NCBI GenBank assembly: GCA_016800925.1
Contig: JABCPU010000331.1
Span: 1 to 64,000, forward strand
DNA: 64,000 nt
Reading direction: 5' to 3'
DNA from: Suillus spraguei
Lineage: Eukaryota > Basidiomycota > Agaricomycetes > Boletales > Suillaceae
Both the position numbers and the translations under genes were made by a program. Under the pieces are notes generated by a model. The model made no database searches. It worked only from the letters and a program-made list of their open reading frames with translations, and had not been told where the DNA came from. Positions within the stretch are counted from its first letter, which is position 1, and every line of letters starts with the position of its first letter. This document shows positions 12,283 to 22,495 of this stretch, piece by piece.

Positions 12283-13843
12283 TCAAATGAAAATTTCCAT
12301 TCCTCCCCATTCCAATACCCTGAACAAAGCCACATCACCGGCCCTTGCAACATCCACTCCAACTACGTCTACCCACCCAGCAACATCTTCTCCGCTTGTA
12401 TTTGGGCGTTAGTCCAGTTTGCCAAGTGCTCCTTGGAGACACCTCTGAACAGCATGAATATACGAGTCACGATGTCAGGCTGCGGATAAATGCTCAAGGA
12501 AGCGGCGCGTTCATATGCCGATTGAGGGACAAATCGGAGGGCAATATATTCATACTTAAGGATGTATGGTAGCCAGTAGCTACCACGGCAGTTTTAGCAA
12601 CGTTTTATGATTCGACAGCCTGAGGTAGGGCTCATGTACGCACCTTATGAATGATGTTCTAGCTTCGGTATGAAGTCCCAAAACCTTGAGCGATTCATCG
12701 AGGTAAGCAGTCGCTTTGTCAACTGGAATGACAATCGAATCCGTGTCATCGAGATTGCTGGATATAGGGTTGAATGTATCAACTGGTTGCGGTTTGGATG
12801 CTGGTGATCGAGGAAATACTTGTAAATTTGTCCTGCGAAGAGTTAGGAGTATGATTTCTGAATCATCAGGGAACTTACTCCGCCTCCCAAAACAAGTACG
12901 ACACATCTAAACCAGAATTGTGTTCAGTGAGACTCCCATCTTGATGGGTACGGACGTTCCATTCTAGCCGCTGACCATGATCTTCCGTGGTAACAATGGG
13001 ATAGATGGCGGAGAGGGTCCACTCAGGAATGAGGGAGAGCTTGACAGAAACGTCGATATCGGAGGGCGAGTAGATATAAATGACTGGCTTTTTACCACGA
13101 GGACTCGACAGAGGATCCTGAAGAATATTGATGGAGTCCCCATTCCTGACGTTGTACGATCCGATACTCCGGTTCTCACGCATTATTACCCCACCCATAC
13201 CACCCTTGAGTTGAACTGCCCTGACAGGAGTGGAATATCCCAATATCTGACTAGCATCGGTAACAAGTTTGTCCACCCGCGATTCCCTCGAGATTCTAGC
13301 AGTCTGAATCTCGCCAGATGGAAAAAGAACTTTGATTGCGACTTTATCATCGTTCCTGCTGTATGGCCTCAGCTTCAGTACTGTAAACACCCGTAATATT
13401 CGGGGTGCGCACGAGCTGTGATGTTTGTGAATACACCTTGGCGCCAATTGATTGTCAGGCGACGGAATGGCATGAGCATCAAGCGGCAGTGAGACAGGCA
13501 ATGTCATTTCCTCACCCCGAGTCACCTCAACGACATGGAGCAAGTCAATGACATCGTCCCATATTTCGGCCGTGATGTCCGCATAGAAGCCATCGCAAAT
13601 ATCGAGTTGATTTGTCCGTAACCTAACTACATCTCTCGGAATGCTTGGGAAATATTTGCAAGCGGAGTCAAGCATGTGCTTATGATATCTATGAGCCTTG
13701 AAAGATTTAAAGATTTGATTTGTTCCGCTCACATTATACGACCTTTGTCGTTTAACCATGACACGTTTTTGGCCATGTTTCAGAATAAGAAGTTGCGAAT
13801 TTAGTTTCTCTTTGGTCTCCCCCGAAAATAGCGCGACGGACAT
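12283..13843 (-). CDS. Ubiquitin-like-domain protein of an Agaricomycete lineage family, probably frameshifted
   Basis: A recurrent basidiomycete hypothetical family. The long first exon (13843-12910) encodes about 310 residues: a basic N-terminus, a ubiquitin-like stretch (about residues 175-245, around VAIKVLFPSGEIQTARIS and YNVRNGDSINIL), then the family core KKPVIYIYSPSDIDVSVKLSLI and TEHNSGLDVSYLFWEAE. A second exon carries KATAYLDESLKVLGLHTEARTSF. A third begins at about 12,575 (YWLPYILKYEYIALRFVPQ) and runs to FRGVSKEHLANW. The conserved tail (EDVAGWVDVVGVD...LFRVLEWGGMEIF, ending at 12,283) is one base out of frame near 12,390, so the copy looks recently broken. No biochemical function is known to me. 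A partial duplicate lies at 15,645-16,667. Confidence 0.65.
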
Positions 13844-14868
13844 TCAAAGGTGCGAAATTGGAGGCTTTCAACTTGAGTACAAGTAGAGGGCGACGACGCT
13901 GTCTATGAGTTATGGGCACTCGATCCTGTAATAAAAGCAGGAGGCTTGGTGGCTATGGCATCTACCGCGACGTCATGCTATGTTGCTGCGCGTTTTTTGC
14001 TGTTAGTCTGTGGCGTATATTAAGAAATGGCCTAGACTTACTAACTACAGAGTCGCATTGGGTGACTTCTCGTGGGCCAGATTATCATATACCGGAGTAC
14101 CGCATCCACGAGTGATTTGACAATTCAATTGAAGCAGAGTTGCGACCGGTCAGTGGAAGTATTATATTTGGTCTAAATATAGTACAATATTTAGTCTTGT
14201 TAGGAATGAAAGCTGCCAACAAACACCTTCAGTTCGGTGACTAGTCATGACTGGCCGCTAGCCTCAGCAACTGAACACTGAGATCCGATACTATATAATT
14301 TTGGATGGCTAGGGAGTCGAGACGAACTAGAGGGCTGAATGCCTGGAAGATCCATGTATGAAACAGCCTACATCCTACGCTTGTGGCTTATGCATTTCGG
14401 TCTCCCATTCATTCTACAGAAGCCGCAACGCTAATGTTATTGATCACAGTTATCTACAGAAATCTAGGGGATCACATAGCGGCGCACATCTCTAGCTCAC
14501 CTCTGGGCACTATCGACATCGTGACGTGGTTCTGCCATCCGGCTGTGCAGTAGCTGTGCGGCCGCACAGCAGCCTCGTGTACTTCTACAAGCATCGGACG
14601 GTGAGTGTCTACTCGTCCTTCAACTGCATTCCACAACCATCCAGCGAGCTTTTTATCACAGAATAGATTAAAACATCCATTCCATTTCATTGCGCGACAG
14701 CTGAGTCGTTCTACCACCAAGTCTTGCCACAACTTGCAAGCTTCGATTCAAATCTTTGCACGTCATCCCTCCAGACAACTATCACTTAGATTATTTGTAA
14801 CCGCATTTTGGAATCTAGCCAGCACTTTCAGTCGGTTCATCGCATCCCGCATATCACAACCTTCATCA
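13844..14868. other. Intergenic region upstream of the NACHT gene
   Basis: The first ~180 bases (to about 14,026) match 16,495-16,667, the upstream end of the duplicated ubiquitin-like-domain gene segment. The rest (14,030-14,868) shows no gene. An open frame reaching back to 14,605 is in phase with the NACHT gene but has no recognisable content and is more likely leader sequence. Confidence 0.45.
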
Positions 14869-15711
14869 ATGAGTGACGATCAATGTCAGTACTTCCATCT
14901 CTTATCTCTCGCATGCTCTCTAACCTCTTTGAAAGCTCTTGAAAGAACTTGGGTGAGACTGTCCCAGGTCGCTGTCAAAGGTGCTCAATACAACTCCCGT
15001 GAGCGCCAACCCCACCCGAAATGTTTGCAAGGGACTCGGGTGGATCTCCTCAAACACACCCACGCATTCCTGGACGATACAAAGAAGAATCAACTTATTT
15101 GGCTGCATGGCACGGCTGGGATTGGAAAGTCTGCCATTGCGTTTACGGTGGCTGAAAAGATGAGAGGTCTAAAAGTAACAGAGGAGACAAATGTCGAAAA
15201 GCGGTTAGCGGGAACATTCTTTTTCTCGCGCAAGCACACCAAACGCTGCACGGCTGGATGTTTCTTTGCGACGCTTGCCTACCAGCTTGGCATAAATTTT
15301 CCAAGCATCCGGAAGGATATCAGCAGAATTATCCGCGATAATCCCGCTCTACTAGATCCAGACACATCTCTCCGCGACCAGATGGAGGCTCTCTTCCTCC
15401 GGCCCCTCCACAACCTTCGATTCAGATTGCGTGGATGTCAGCCGCTGACGTTTATTATTGATGCCCTTGATGAATGCACATCCGAATATGAGCTTATCGA
15501 TCTCATCCTTTGCCTTGCACAGGCTCTTCGTGAGCCTGATCTCCCCGTGACCCACATTCTGCTCACGAGTCGTTCAGAATGGCATATTGATAAAGCCTTT
15601 CAGAGCGAAGAGGTGCGCCCGCTGGTGTGCGAGATACCAGTGAAAACTTTTTGGGTGGGACCAGGAATGAAGGAGAGCTTGACGGAAACATCGATATCGG
15701 ATGACGAGTAA
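14869..15711 (+). pseudogene. NACHT NTPase (NLR-like), truncated and fused to foreign 3' sequence
   Basis: The N-terminal part of a fungal NLR-like protein. ATG 14869 starts a 16-base exon (MSDDQ) spliced at 14,936 to SLERTWVRLSQVAVKGAQYNS, a conserved linker. The NACHT domain follows: Walker A HGTAGIGKSA (about 15,105), a sensor-like stretch, Walker B FIIDALDEC (about 15,450), then VTHILLTSRSEWHI. Homology ends at about 15,640, immediately after VRPLVCEIPVKT. The last ~20 codons are antisense sequence of the ubiquitin-like-domain gene (compare 13,006-13,096), ending at TAA 15,711. The winged-helix and repeat parts expected after NACHT are absent. Such proteins are linked to allorecognition and programmed cell death; this copy probably lost that role, though a short NACHT product could still be made. 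Confidence 0.72.
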
Positions 15712-16667
15712 TAGATAAATGACTGGCTTTTTAACAGGTCCAGCTTCGTCTCTCTCGCGCAGGTTCACATTGAGGGTCAAACAACTAGTGATTGGGCTGG
15801 GACCGAGCTTCGCTCGGTTCGGAGTTTGCCGTGGATGGGCAAAAACTCGACACGCCGGCTGATTGAATGACCTGGTAAATAAACACGTATACGAGACTTC
15901 AAGTATCGATGGACGATATGGTTATTGATACATGGCTACATCAACTTCTGGGTGTGGAGGGAGGGCGAAAATTCATGAGCGAGCGAGTGATGCCAACACG
16001 TCGTGATGAAGGAAGGTGGACGGCTTGCTCTGTTGCTCAGCTGGATGTGTGGTGCCGGTTGCTTTCGAGCGTTCAGGGACCGGCAAGGCGTTGCATTAAA
16101 TTCAAAATGAAACTCTGGTTCTCGCGCATTATCACCCCATCCATACTCCTACACCCACTGGCAGTCACCTCAATGAGGTGAAGCGAGTCAATGACATCGC
16201 CCCATATTTCAGCCGTGATGTCCACATAGTGGCCATCGCAAATATCGAGTTGATTTGTCTGCAACGTGACTATGTACATCTCTCGGAATGCTTGGAAAAC
16301 GTTTGTAAGCGGAGTCAAGCATGTGCTTATGATTATGAGCCATTAAAGAATCAAATGATGCGCTGTTGAGCTCACATTATACGACCTTTGTCGTTTAACC
16401 ATGACGCGTTTTTGATCATGTTTCAGAACAAGAAGTTGCAAATTTTGTTTCTCTTTGGCCTCGCCTGAAAATCGCGTGACAGACATTCAGAGGTGCGAAG
16501 TTAGAGGCTTTCAAGTTTTGTTCAAGTAGAGGCTGACGCTGATGCTGTCTATATGTACTTGGCTTGGTGGCTATGGCGTCATGCTATCATCAGTGAACCG
16601 GTGAACAGATGAGAAGGTTATGTTGCTGCGCGTTTTTTGCTGTTAGTCTGGCGTATATCGGGAAATC
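15645..16667. repeat. Partial, internally deleted duplicate of the 12.9-14.0 kb ubiquitin-like-domain gene segment
   Basis: Three collinear blocks match the upstream locus: 15,645-15,733 to 13,006-13,096 (AATGA(A/G)GGAGAGCTTGAC, ATAAATGACTGGCTTTTTA), 16,108-16,145 to 13,169-13,206, and 16,160-16,667 to 13,515-14,026, the last with very high identity (for example TGTTGCTGCGCGTTTTTTGC in both). Material between the blocks is deleted or unrelated. The coding sense is minus; short frames such as TNQLDICDGHYVDITAEIWGD survive at 16,270-16,190. The copy ends exactly where the inverted-repeat element begins. Confidence 0.75.
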
Positions 16668-16668
16668 G

Positions 16669-16733
16669 CCAGACCACCGTGCTCTACTTCCAAGGCTTCC
16701 ACTTCTCAGAACCTTCCTTAGTAGTAAGGTAAG
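16669..16733 (+). repeat. Left terminal inverted repeat
   Basis: Begins CCAGACCACCGTGCTCTACT, continues through CCAAGGCTTCCACTTCTCAG and ends near TAGTAAGGTAAG. It pairs with the reverse complement of 18,701-18,762 with only a few mismatches and a short length difference (TTAGTAGTAAGG against TAGTAAGG). Confidence 0.8.
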
Positions 16734-17377
16734 TGGTTCCATTGGCCTCTGAGCACCCTGGGCGATCATTAATGTGTCATGTAGATTTATTCCCCCTACC
16801 ATAAAGGAGGTTTGCCACTGGGACATCTTTCAAATCGGTCGTCTTCCTGTATCTGTTGCTTGACCTTGAATTGTATTCTTCTCTCGTTTCTTCTTCGATT
16901 GCTCGTTTGCTCAGCCATTTAGGCCCAAGTCCGCGTTTCGCTGAAATTCCCATGGCCTCAGTGATTCATTGCCATGCGCTCACTACCAATGTCGAGTTCG
17001 AGGTCGTGTACGGTCCACGATGTTGTGTTTCAGATGAACTGGATTGCTGCGTAGTCACCGTTAAATTAAATTTGTGGAACGATGAGACTCCTGTCTCCAA
17101 TCTTGTCTGGCCTTCAAGGTGGTGACAGTGTCTCATTGTCCTCGTTTTTTAATATCCGTTGATTTCCTTCTGTATATATAGAAACTTCATGTATACTTAA
17201 TGGTAATGTCAATCATATTGAACCTGCTGATGAGTGAATTAGATCATTTCAGTCTTCGTCCCTCGTTGGGGCAGTTTTATTGTCTCGTAGACATTCAGAC
17301 TCGAACTTTATTGTCCATTCCATCTTCGGGTCGGGGCCGCATAACGTAGGCAAAGTCTCGTCAAGTGGAAGAGTTAA

Positions 17378-18235
17378 TGTAGCCTGGCCAGCGTGGTTAC
17401 TACAACGGAATCAAAATCTGTTTCTCTTGGACTACGCAGGTTCGAAACCTGCTGAACTACAGTTTTTTTTCTATCGGAACACAATTTGACATTCATTCAT
17501 GGATAGCTTCTTTAACAGTTCACGGTAACTGGTCTTAGCCTGGTGATTGCCACAACAGAACCAAAATCTGTTTCTCTTGGACTGTGCAGGTTCGAAACCT
17601 GCCGACGATGAGGTTTTTTGCTATTGGAACACGCCTTGATGTTCACTTCACGGTTTGTTTCTGTTCATCGTGACTGGTCTTAGCCAGGTGGCTGTCACAA
17701 CAGAATCAAAATCTGTTTCTCTTGGATTGGTGCAGGTTCGAAACTTGCCGATCGTCACGAGTTTTTTCTTTCGGAACATACCTTAATATTGACTCGTGGA
17801 TGGTTTCTTTAAATGTTCACCGTAACATGTCTTAGCCGGGTGGTTGCCCCAACAGAATCAAAATCTGTTTCACCTCGACTGCAGGTTCGAAACCTGCCGC
17901 CGCCGACGAGGTATTTTGCTATATAAACACACCTTCATGATATTCACTCATGGATGATTTCTTTGGAAGTTCACCGTAACTGGTCTTGGCCTGGTGGTTG
18001 CTAACGGAATCAAAATCTGTTTCTCTTAGACTGTGTAGGTTCGAAACCTCCCGATTACAACGTTTTTTTCTATCGGAACACACCTTGACATTCTCTCAAG
18101 GATGGTTTCCTTAAAGGTTCATCTTAACTGGTCTTAGCCCCTGTACAAATTGTTGCTGCAACATTAATATTTACTCCATGGCGAGTCGTGCCTTCGGGCG
18201 CACGTTCGAAACACCAATTATATCGTGTGTCGTGA
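17378..18235 (+). repeat. Tandem array of tRNA-like, RNA polymerase III-type units (five copies plus one diverged)
   Basis: Units lie at about 17,378-17,470, 17,519-17,619, 17,664-17,767, 17,816-17,918 and 17,970-18,069, with a degraded one at 18,119-18,235; the spacing is 141-154 bp. In order each shows a box A-like motif (TAGCCTGGTGG and variants), an anticodon-arm-like hairpin ACAGA-ATCAAAA-TCTGT (loop would present CAA), a variable stretch, a T-arm/box B motif GCAGGTTCGAAACCTGC, and a T run (6-8 T in units 1, 2, 3 and 5; only TATTTT in unit 4) that could end polymerase III transcription. The acceptor stems do not pair properly, so these are not conventional tRNA genes. tRNA-Leu (CAA) derivation is a reasonable but unproven guess. 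Confidence 0.62.
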
Positions 18236-18700
18236 GGCTGCTGCAGGTTTTAGGTATGTAGTTCCTCTTCGGCCTTGATCAATTGCACATTGGATGAATT
18301 GTTGTCTGTAGACGTGTTTGCAATATCAGGCGCTGATCTGCAGTGATTTAGAATGCACTCACGATCAAGAAGAACACTACAGGCAGAGAGACCTATTAGT
18401 ATTTTGAACATTCTTTGCTCTCGGGGCACATACGAAGGTGTGTCTAAATCAATCACTCTTCACCAAGGTGGAACATATGTCCAAACCAAACCTTCTCTGG
18501 AAATCATTGCGTCTTGGTATGGTTTATGCTTCGCAGGCACAAATTTTAGTACTGTTTTTTCATCGTCCGTTTTCATAAGATATATTTCTTGTAGCCGAAG
18601 CTCCTGCACACGCGTTATGATTTATGACTGAAGGCGAATAAAATTTGTATTTTTTGAACAGTCGCGAGTCACACCAGGTGTTCGGAGGCCAATAGAAGCT

Positions 18701-18762
18701 GCTTACCTTACTAGGAAGGTTCTGATAAGTAAAAGCCTTGGAAGTAGAGCACGGTGGCCTGG
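18701..18762 (-). repeat. Right terminal inverted repeat
   Basis: The reverse complement of this segment reads CCAGGCCACCGTGCTCTACT, then CCAAGGCTTTTACTTATCAG, ending TAGTAAGGTAAG, matching the left end. The sequence beyond 18,763 does not match the sequence left of 16,669. Confidence 0.8.
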
Positions 18763-18878
18763 TCTTCCATAATCCATTGTGTCAGATCTGGGCATTTGTT
18801 GCAGCCCAGCCCAAGCAAAAATGCCCTATGCTTTAAATAATCTGACAACATCGATGCCATCCAGCAGCATCGCCACCA

Positions 18879-19916
18879 TCAGTTCTTCTCTATAAATTGA
18901 TCAAAGATCTCTTCGACCTCCCAAGCGCCCGCCCAGTACTTGACCTGACACTGATGCCCGCCCTCTCGAGAAATACGGCCCTCGAGGCCACGGAATCGCC
19001 TGCAGAGCACCATGTCCTGGCTACTCAACCTCAGCGACATGATCTAAGTAAGATGATGAAATAGATATCACCTTCGTAGTCTAAGGATAGGACAAAAATC
19101 ATTAGATCCATCTCCAACATAGACGATACGGTCGTAGCCAGGCTTGTGGCGCTCCAAAAATGCAGCGAGCTCTTCGCCTAGACGTTGCGTTAGCTAGAAT
19201 TTTGCGGTATGGAACAGAACAGGTCACCTTTACACATGTTGGGGCTACATCCGACCGCGCAGCTGTGTTGAGGCCCGCTGGGGTCGACTCTGCGACGGAG
19301 CTTAAGCAGACCCGAAGGATCAAACTCTGCCGGGTTAGTCACGATCTCTTCAAACAGGTTTTTCAGCCCTTTCGACTGTGATCCCTTCAATAAAGAAATA
19401 AACTCCAAGTGAGGAAATGCACCTCGAGAATAGTGTTGATGAAAACGGAGTTCGCATTAGAGAGGCAGAAGAGTGTGGTAGTGGGGTTGGACGCGCCCTT
19501 CAGGTTGGTGATACCGCGTACCATCGCGGGGTGCTAATTATACATACTTTAACACATCTACCCTCCCACATGCGAGTTACTCACGAAGGGCATTTGACGG
19601 AGGGTATGTTCGATCTCCTCACGCGTCCTGCCGCGTGCATGGATTTCCTGCAACGACTGCGCTCTGCAAGCCACGTATCAGATTGATTAGTTAGTGAAGG
19701 AAAGGCACGGACATGAGATCGGTCCATTGAATGCTGTCTTTGAGGGTTTTCATCTTTCTACGGATATCAGGTGCCAAGACTTCGAATATCCAGCGATCGG
19801 TGTCTTGATCTGCCATTGACCTAGGATGCGAGACATGTATGATAAGTGACGGAGCGAATGAAGATGAATTACCAGTCAAAGTCGAAGACGACCAGCTGGG
19901 TTTTGATCGTGGTCAT
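18879..19916 (-). CDS. PHOSPHO-type HAD-family phosphatase
   Basis: A complete six-exon gene for a small soluble phosphatase of the HAD superfamily, related to animal PHOSPHO1/PHOSPHO2 (phosphoethanolamine/phosphocholine or pyridoxal-phosphate phosphatases). ATG at 19,916 gives MTTIKTQLVVFDFDW. The DxD nucleophile motif (DFD) is split by an intron at 19,873; the next exon continues SMADQDTDRWIFEVLAPDIR. A later exon carries FEEIVTNPAEFDPSGLLKLR. The metal-binding end motif VGDGSNDFCPI is intact, and the protein ends VEEIFDQFIEKN at 18,879. All six exons join in frame. It shares a 125 bp divergent promoter with TFB1. The substrate cannot be told from sequence. A short relic copy is at 4,366. 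Confidence 0.88.
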
Positions 19917-20041
19917 GGTGGTCTAAGAGATAGTGATAACGCGTTTGATGTCGCTTCGAATGATGAGCTCGGTTGTTTGTATGCCGCGGTGTTTGAAAGT
20001 GTACATTATTGGAAGGTGGTTGTGTGAGAGCAAAGTCGACG
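19917..20041. promoter_or_regulatory. Divergent (bidirectional) promoter between phosphatase and TFB1
   Basis: Only 125 bases separate the two start codons, so both core promoters and 5' leaders must fit here or overlap the first exons. No clear TATA box is seen. Head-to-head pairs with such short spacing are common in compact fungal genomes and may be co-expressed. Confidence 0.55.
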
Positions 20042-22346
20042 ATGCCTACGACGTTGTGTTCCGCTAAAGCATCCTACAAAAAACAACCTGGCACTCTTGA
20101 GCTCACAGATTCACATCTAACATGGACACAAGATGGCAAGAAAGCACCAGCAGTCCGTGTCCTACACTTAGAAGCATCTTGTAAGTAAATTCACATCACA
20201 TCACATCAAGCTCATTATCCCTTTCAGCTCTGTTTTGCAGCAAAGAAGGCGCTGCTCAAGTCCGTCTCAAACTTGGACTCGTAAATGATGAGGCAGGACA
20301 CAATTTCACATTCACTTCACCTTCAGCAGTCGCGTACGTCGAGAGGGAAGCGTTCAAGCAAGAGCTCACAAACATCATCTCTCGAAACCGGAGTGCCGCA
20401 CCAACGCCTGTACAAAAACCAACCCCACTCAGTACTCCCGCAAAGACACCCGCGCCAATTCAATCCACATCTCGTGCTACCTCCGTCTCGAGCGACACTC
20501 GCACTCCAATCCTCTCCGGTATAGATGCAGCAACTGACTTTCGCCTCAGAAAAAAGGTCCTCCTTTCGAATCCCGAGCTTTTGGCGCTTCATAAGGAGCT
20601 TGTTATGAGTGGTCATATTACAGAGTCCGAGTTTTGGGACGGCAGAGAGGTATCGTATTCTGCATTTATATGCCCCTTTCTTGTCCTCAGTTATCACCAA
20701 GCACCTCTTGCTTGCAGAGGCTGCTGCAGAGGGCCAGAAACGCGGGCGTCCAGGCCAGCTCGTCGACCCTAGACCACAGACAGTAGAAGGCGGCGAGGTC
20801 AAGATTGTCATTACCCCACAGCTAGTCCACGACATATTCGACGAATTCCCCGTCGTTGCAAAAGCGTACAATGATAACGTCCCTAACAAGGTCTGTCCGG
20901 AACCCTCATTCATCGCCTATATCTAAAATGCACCTCTACAAGCTATCAGAAGCCGAGTTCTGGAAAAGATATTTTCAATCAAAACTCTTCAACGCCCACC
21001 GCGCTTCTATTCGTTCCTCAGCTGCGCAGCATGTCGTGAAAGACGACCCCATATTTGACAAATACCTAGAGAAAGATGACGATGGTACACTATTCCCAAC
21101 TATCCTGAAATTCATTCCCATCATTCCATTTCACAGAACTAGAGCCCCGAAGAGCACGGAACGAAGTCTCGGATCTTTTCATCAATATAGGAGCGACACT
21201 CGAGGACCACGGGGAGGTAATGTTCCATTATACTTTATTCGTGTCCCTTCTCACTGCGAACAGACAGGAAATGAAAAAGACGTGACAATGCAAGCAGGAA
21301 GACAACGTGGTGCTCTCCCTCTCATCCGAAAATTCAACGAGCACTCCGAACGATTACTCAACTCTGCCCTGTCCGTTCACTCTGTACACCAGTGTTGCTG
21401 ATACTGATAAATTCAACAGAGGTGAAGTACCGCCTGCTAAACGCCAACGCATTGATAGTGGCAATGATGAGGATGACGACGCATACGCCCAAATCACACT
21501 CGACGATCTAAGGGACTCAGAAGCTATGGATGGAATTACACTTCAGATGCAAGATCGCGAGCGGTATTTCGAGGGACAGCTTGCTCGGAGTGCTTCAGAG
21601 CAAGCAGGTAGTGAGGTGCGTTTCTCTTCTACATTTTTATTATCGTGTATCATCCTGGAATGTTCACGCACCAAACGATCAGGTCGTCGACGTCCGTGCA
21701 GCTTTTGCAGAGTTGAAACATGGCTTTAGGGGTTGGGAGACGCGGTTCAGTCAGGTAACGTATTTTTTTCTGTTGTTGTATCGACAACACATCCCGAATT
21801 CCTCCACAGTTCCGAATAGACAGAAGAGCAGGAGACGCAGCGCTCGACTCAATGACCCAAAACGTCTCTGCGCGACTAGACATCCGCACCAGAAAAAGTG
21901 TGTAGCCCTCGCAACTAACCTCTCTTTCATTCAAACTCTTGCTGCTTTAAAGCCAATTTCCCACCAACACTCTTCCGCCAACTCACGACATGTCAAACGG
22001 CCGCAAACGAGTTCCTTAGGCAGTTCTGGACATCTCTCTATCCTCCCCCGATGACTGCTACATCAAGCGCCACGCCCTCTCAAAATGCAGCCAAAGCGGC
22101 AAAGATGGCAGGTTACCTCAGTAAGACACGCGAGAAAGTTGACGCGCTCGTGCGGGCGAGCCAATTGGAAGGTGTAGAACCTGAGAGGGTGGAGGTGGTG
22201 AGTCGTTGTTTTCTTCTGTTGTTTGGATTATTGGCGTTGAACACGCTTATTGAAAGGCTATGAAACCCCTTTTGGATGCTGTCGATCATGCACTTGCGTT
22301 TTATAGGGCGCGGAGTACAAAGACTTCGACGCTGAAAACTGCGTAG
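20042..22346 (+). CDS. TFB1: TFIIH core subunit TFB1 (p62/GTF2H1)
   Basis: An orthologue of the TFIIH p62 subunit, which acts in transcription initiation and nucleotide excision repair. Exon 1 (20,042-20,180) and exon 2 (20,228-20,649) encode the N-terminal PH domain (GTLELTDSHLTWTQDGKK ... EREAFKQELTNII), a Pro/Thr-rich linker, then the first BSD-region helices (LLSNPELLALHKELV, ITESEFWDGRE). Exon 3 begins HLLLAEAAAEGQKRG, a TFB1 hallmark. A later exon has the second BSD signature (LSEAEFWKRYFQSKLFNAHR). The C-terminus is short exons ending in a helix with TSTLKTA and TAG at 22,344-22,346. The KFNEHSERLLN and PPAKRQRIDSG segments sit in between. Length is roughly that expected (about 550-600 residues). 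No damage is seen. Confidence 0.9.
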
Positions 22347-22495
22347 TGTGCTTCAGCAGGCACATTGCGTATCTCAACATGTAACATAACCATAGTGCAT
22401 TGATATTTTACAGCATATAATCTAATCAATCTTGAGCATGTGTCTGAATTCTGACGTGAACTCCAAAGCGAGCGATTGTCTCGATTTAAACTCCA

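Larger units (their letters stand above)
16669..18762. mobile_element. Non-autonomous terminal-inverted-repeat element carrying tRNA-like tandem units
   Basis: About 2.09 kb bounded by near-identical inverted repeats of 60-65 bp (16,669-16,733 and 18,701-18,762). No transposase frame is visible inside, so it is non-autonomous. The left edge is defined independently: similarity between the duplicated segments at 13,600-14,026 and 16,230-16,667 ends at the first base of the inverted repeat. The interior holds five tandem ~150 bp tRNA-like units plus a diverged sixth (17,378-18,235), with unique sequence on both sides. No clear target-site duplication is visible. Superfamily unknown. Confidence 0.65.

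Noticed and set aside
14605..14868. Upstream start of the NACHT protein at 14,605
   Set aside because: The frame is open, but MSDDQ at 14,869 with a 16-base first exon splices cleanly into the conserved linker, and the extension has no recognisable content.
15820..15845. Palindrome GAGCTTCGCTC as a terminator or binding site
   Set aside because: Short, single, and in degraded duplicate sequence; no supporting context.
17378..18069. Genuine tRNA genes (tRNA-Leu CAA)
   Set aside because: The anticodon arm and T arm fit, but the seven bases after the T stem do not pair with any 5' acceptor strand in any unit, so they are annotated as tRNA-like repeats only.
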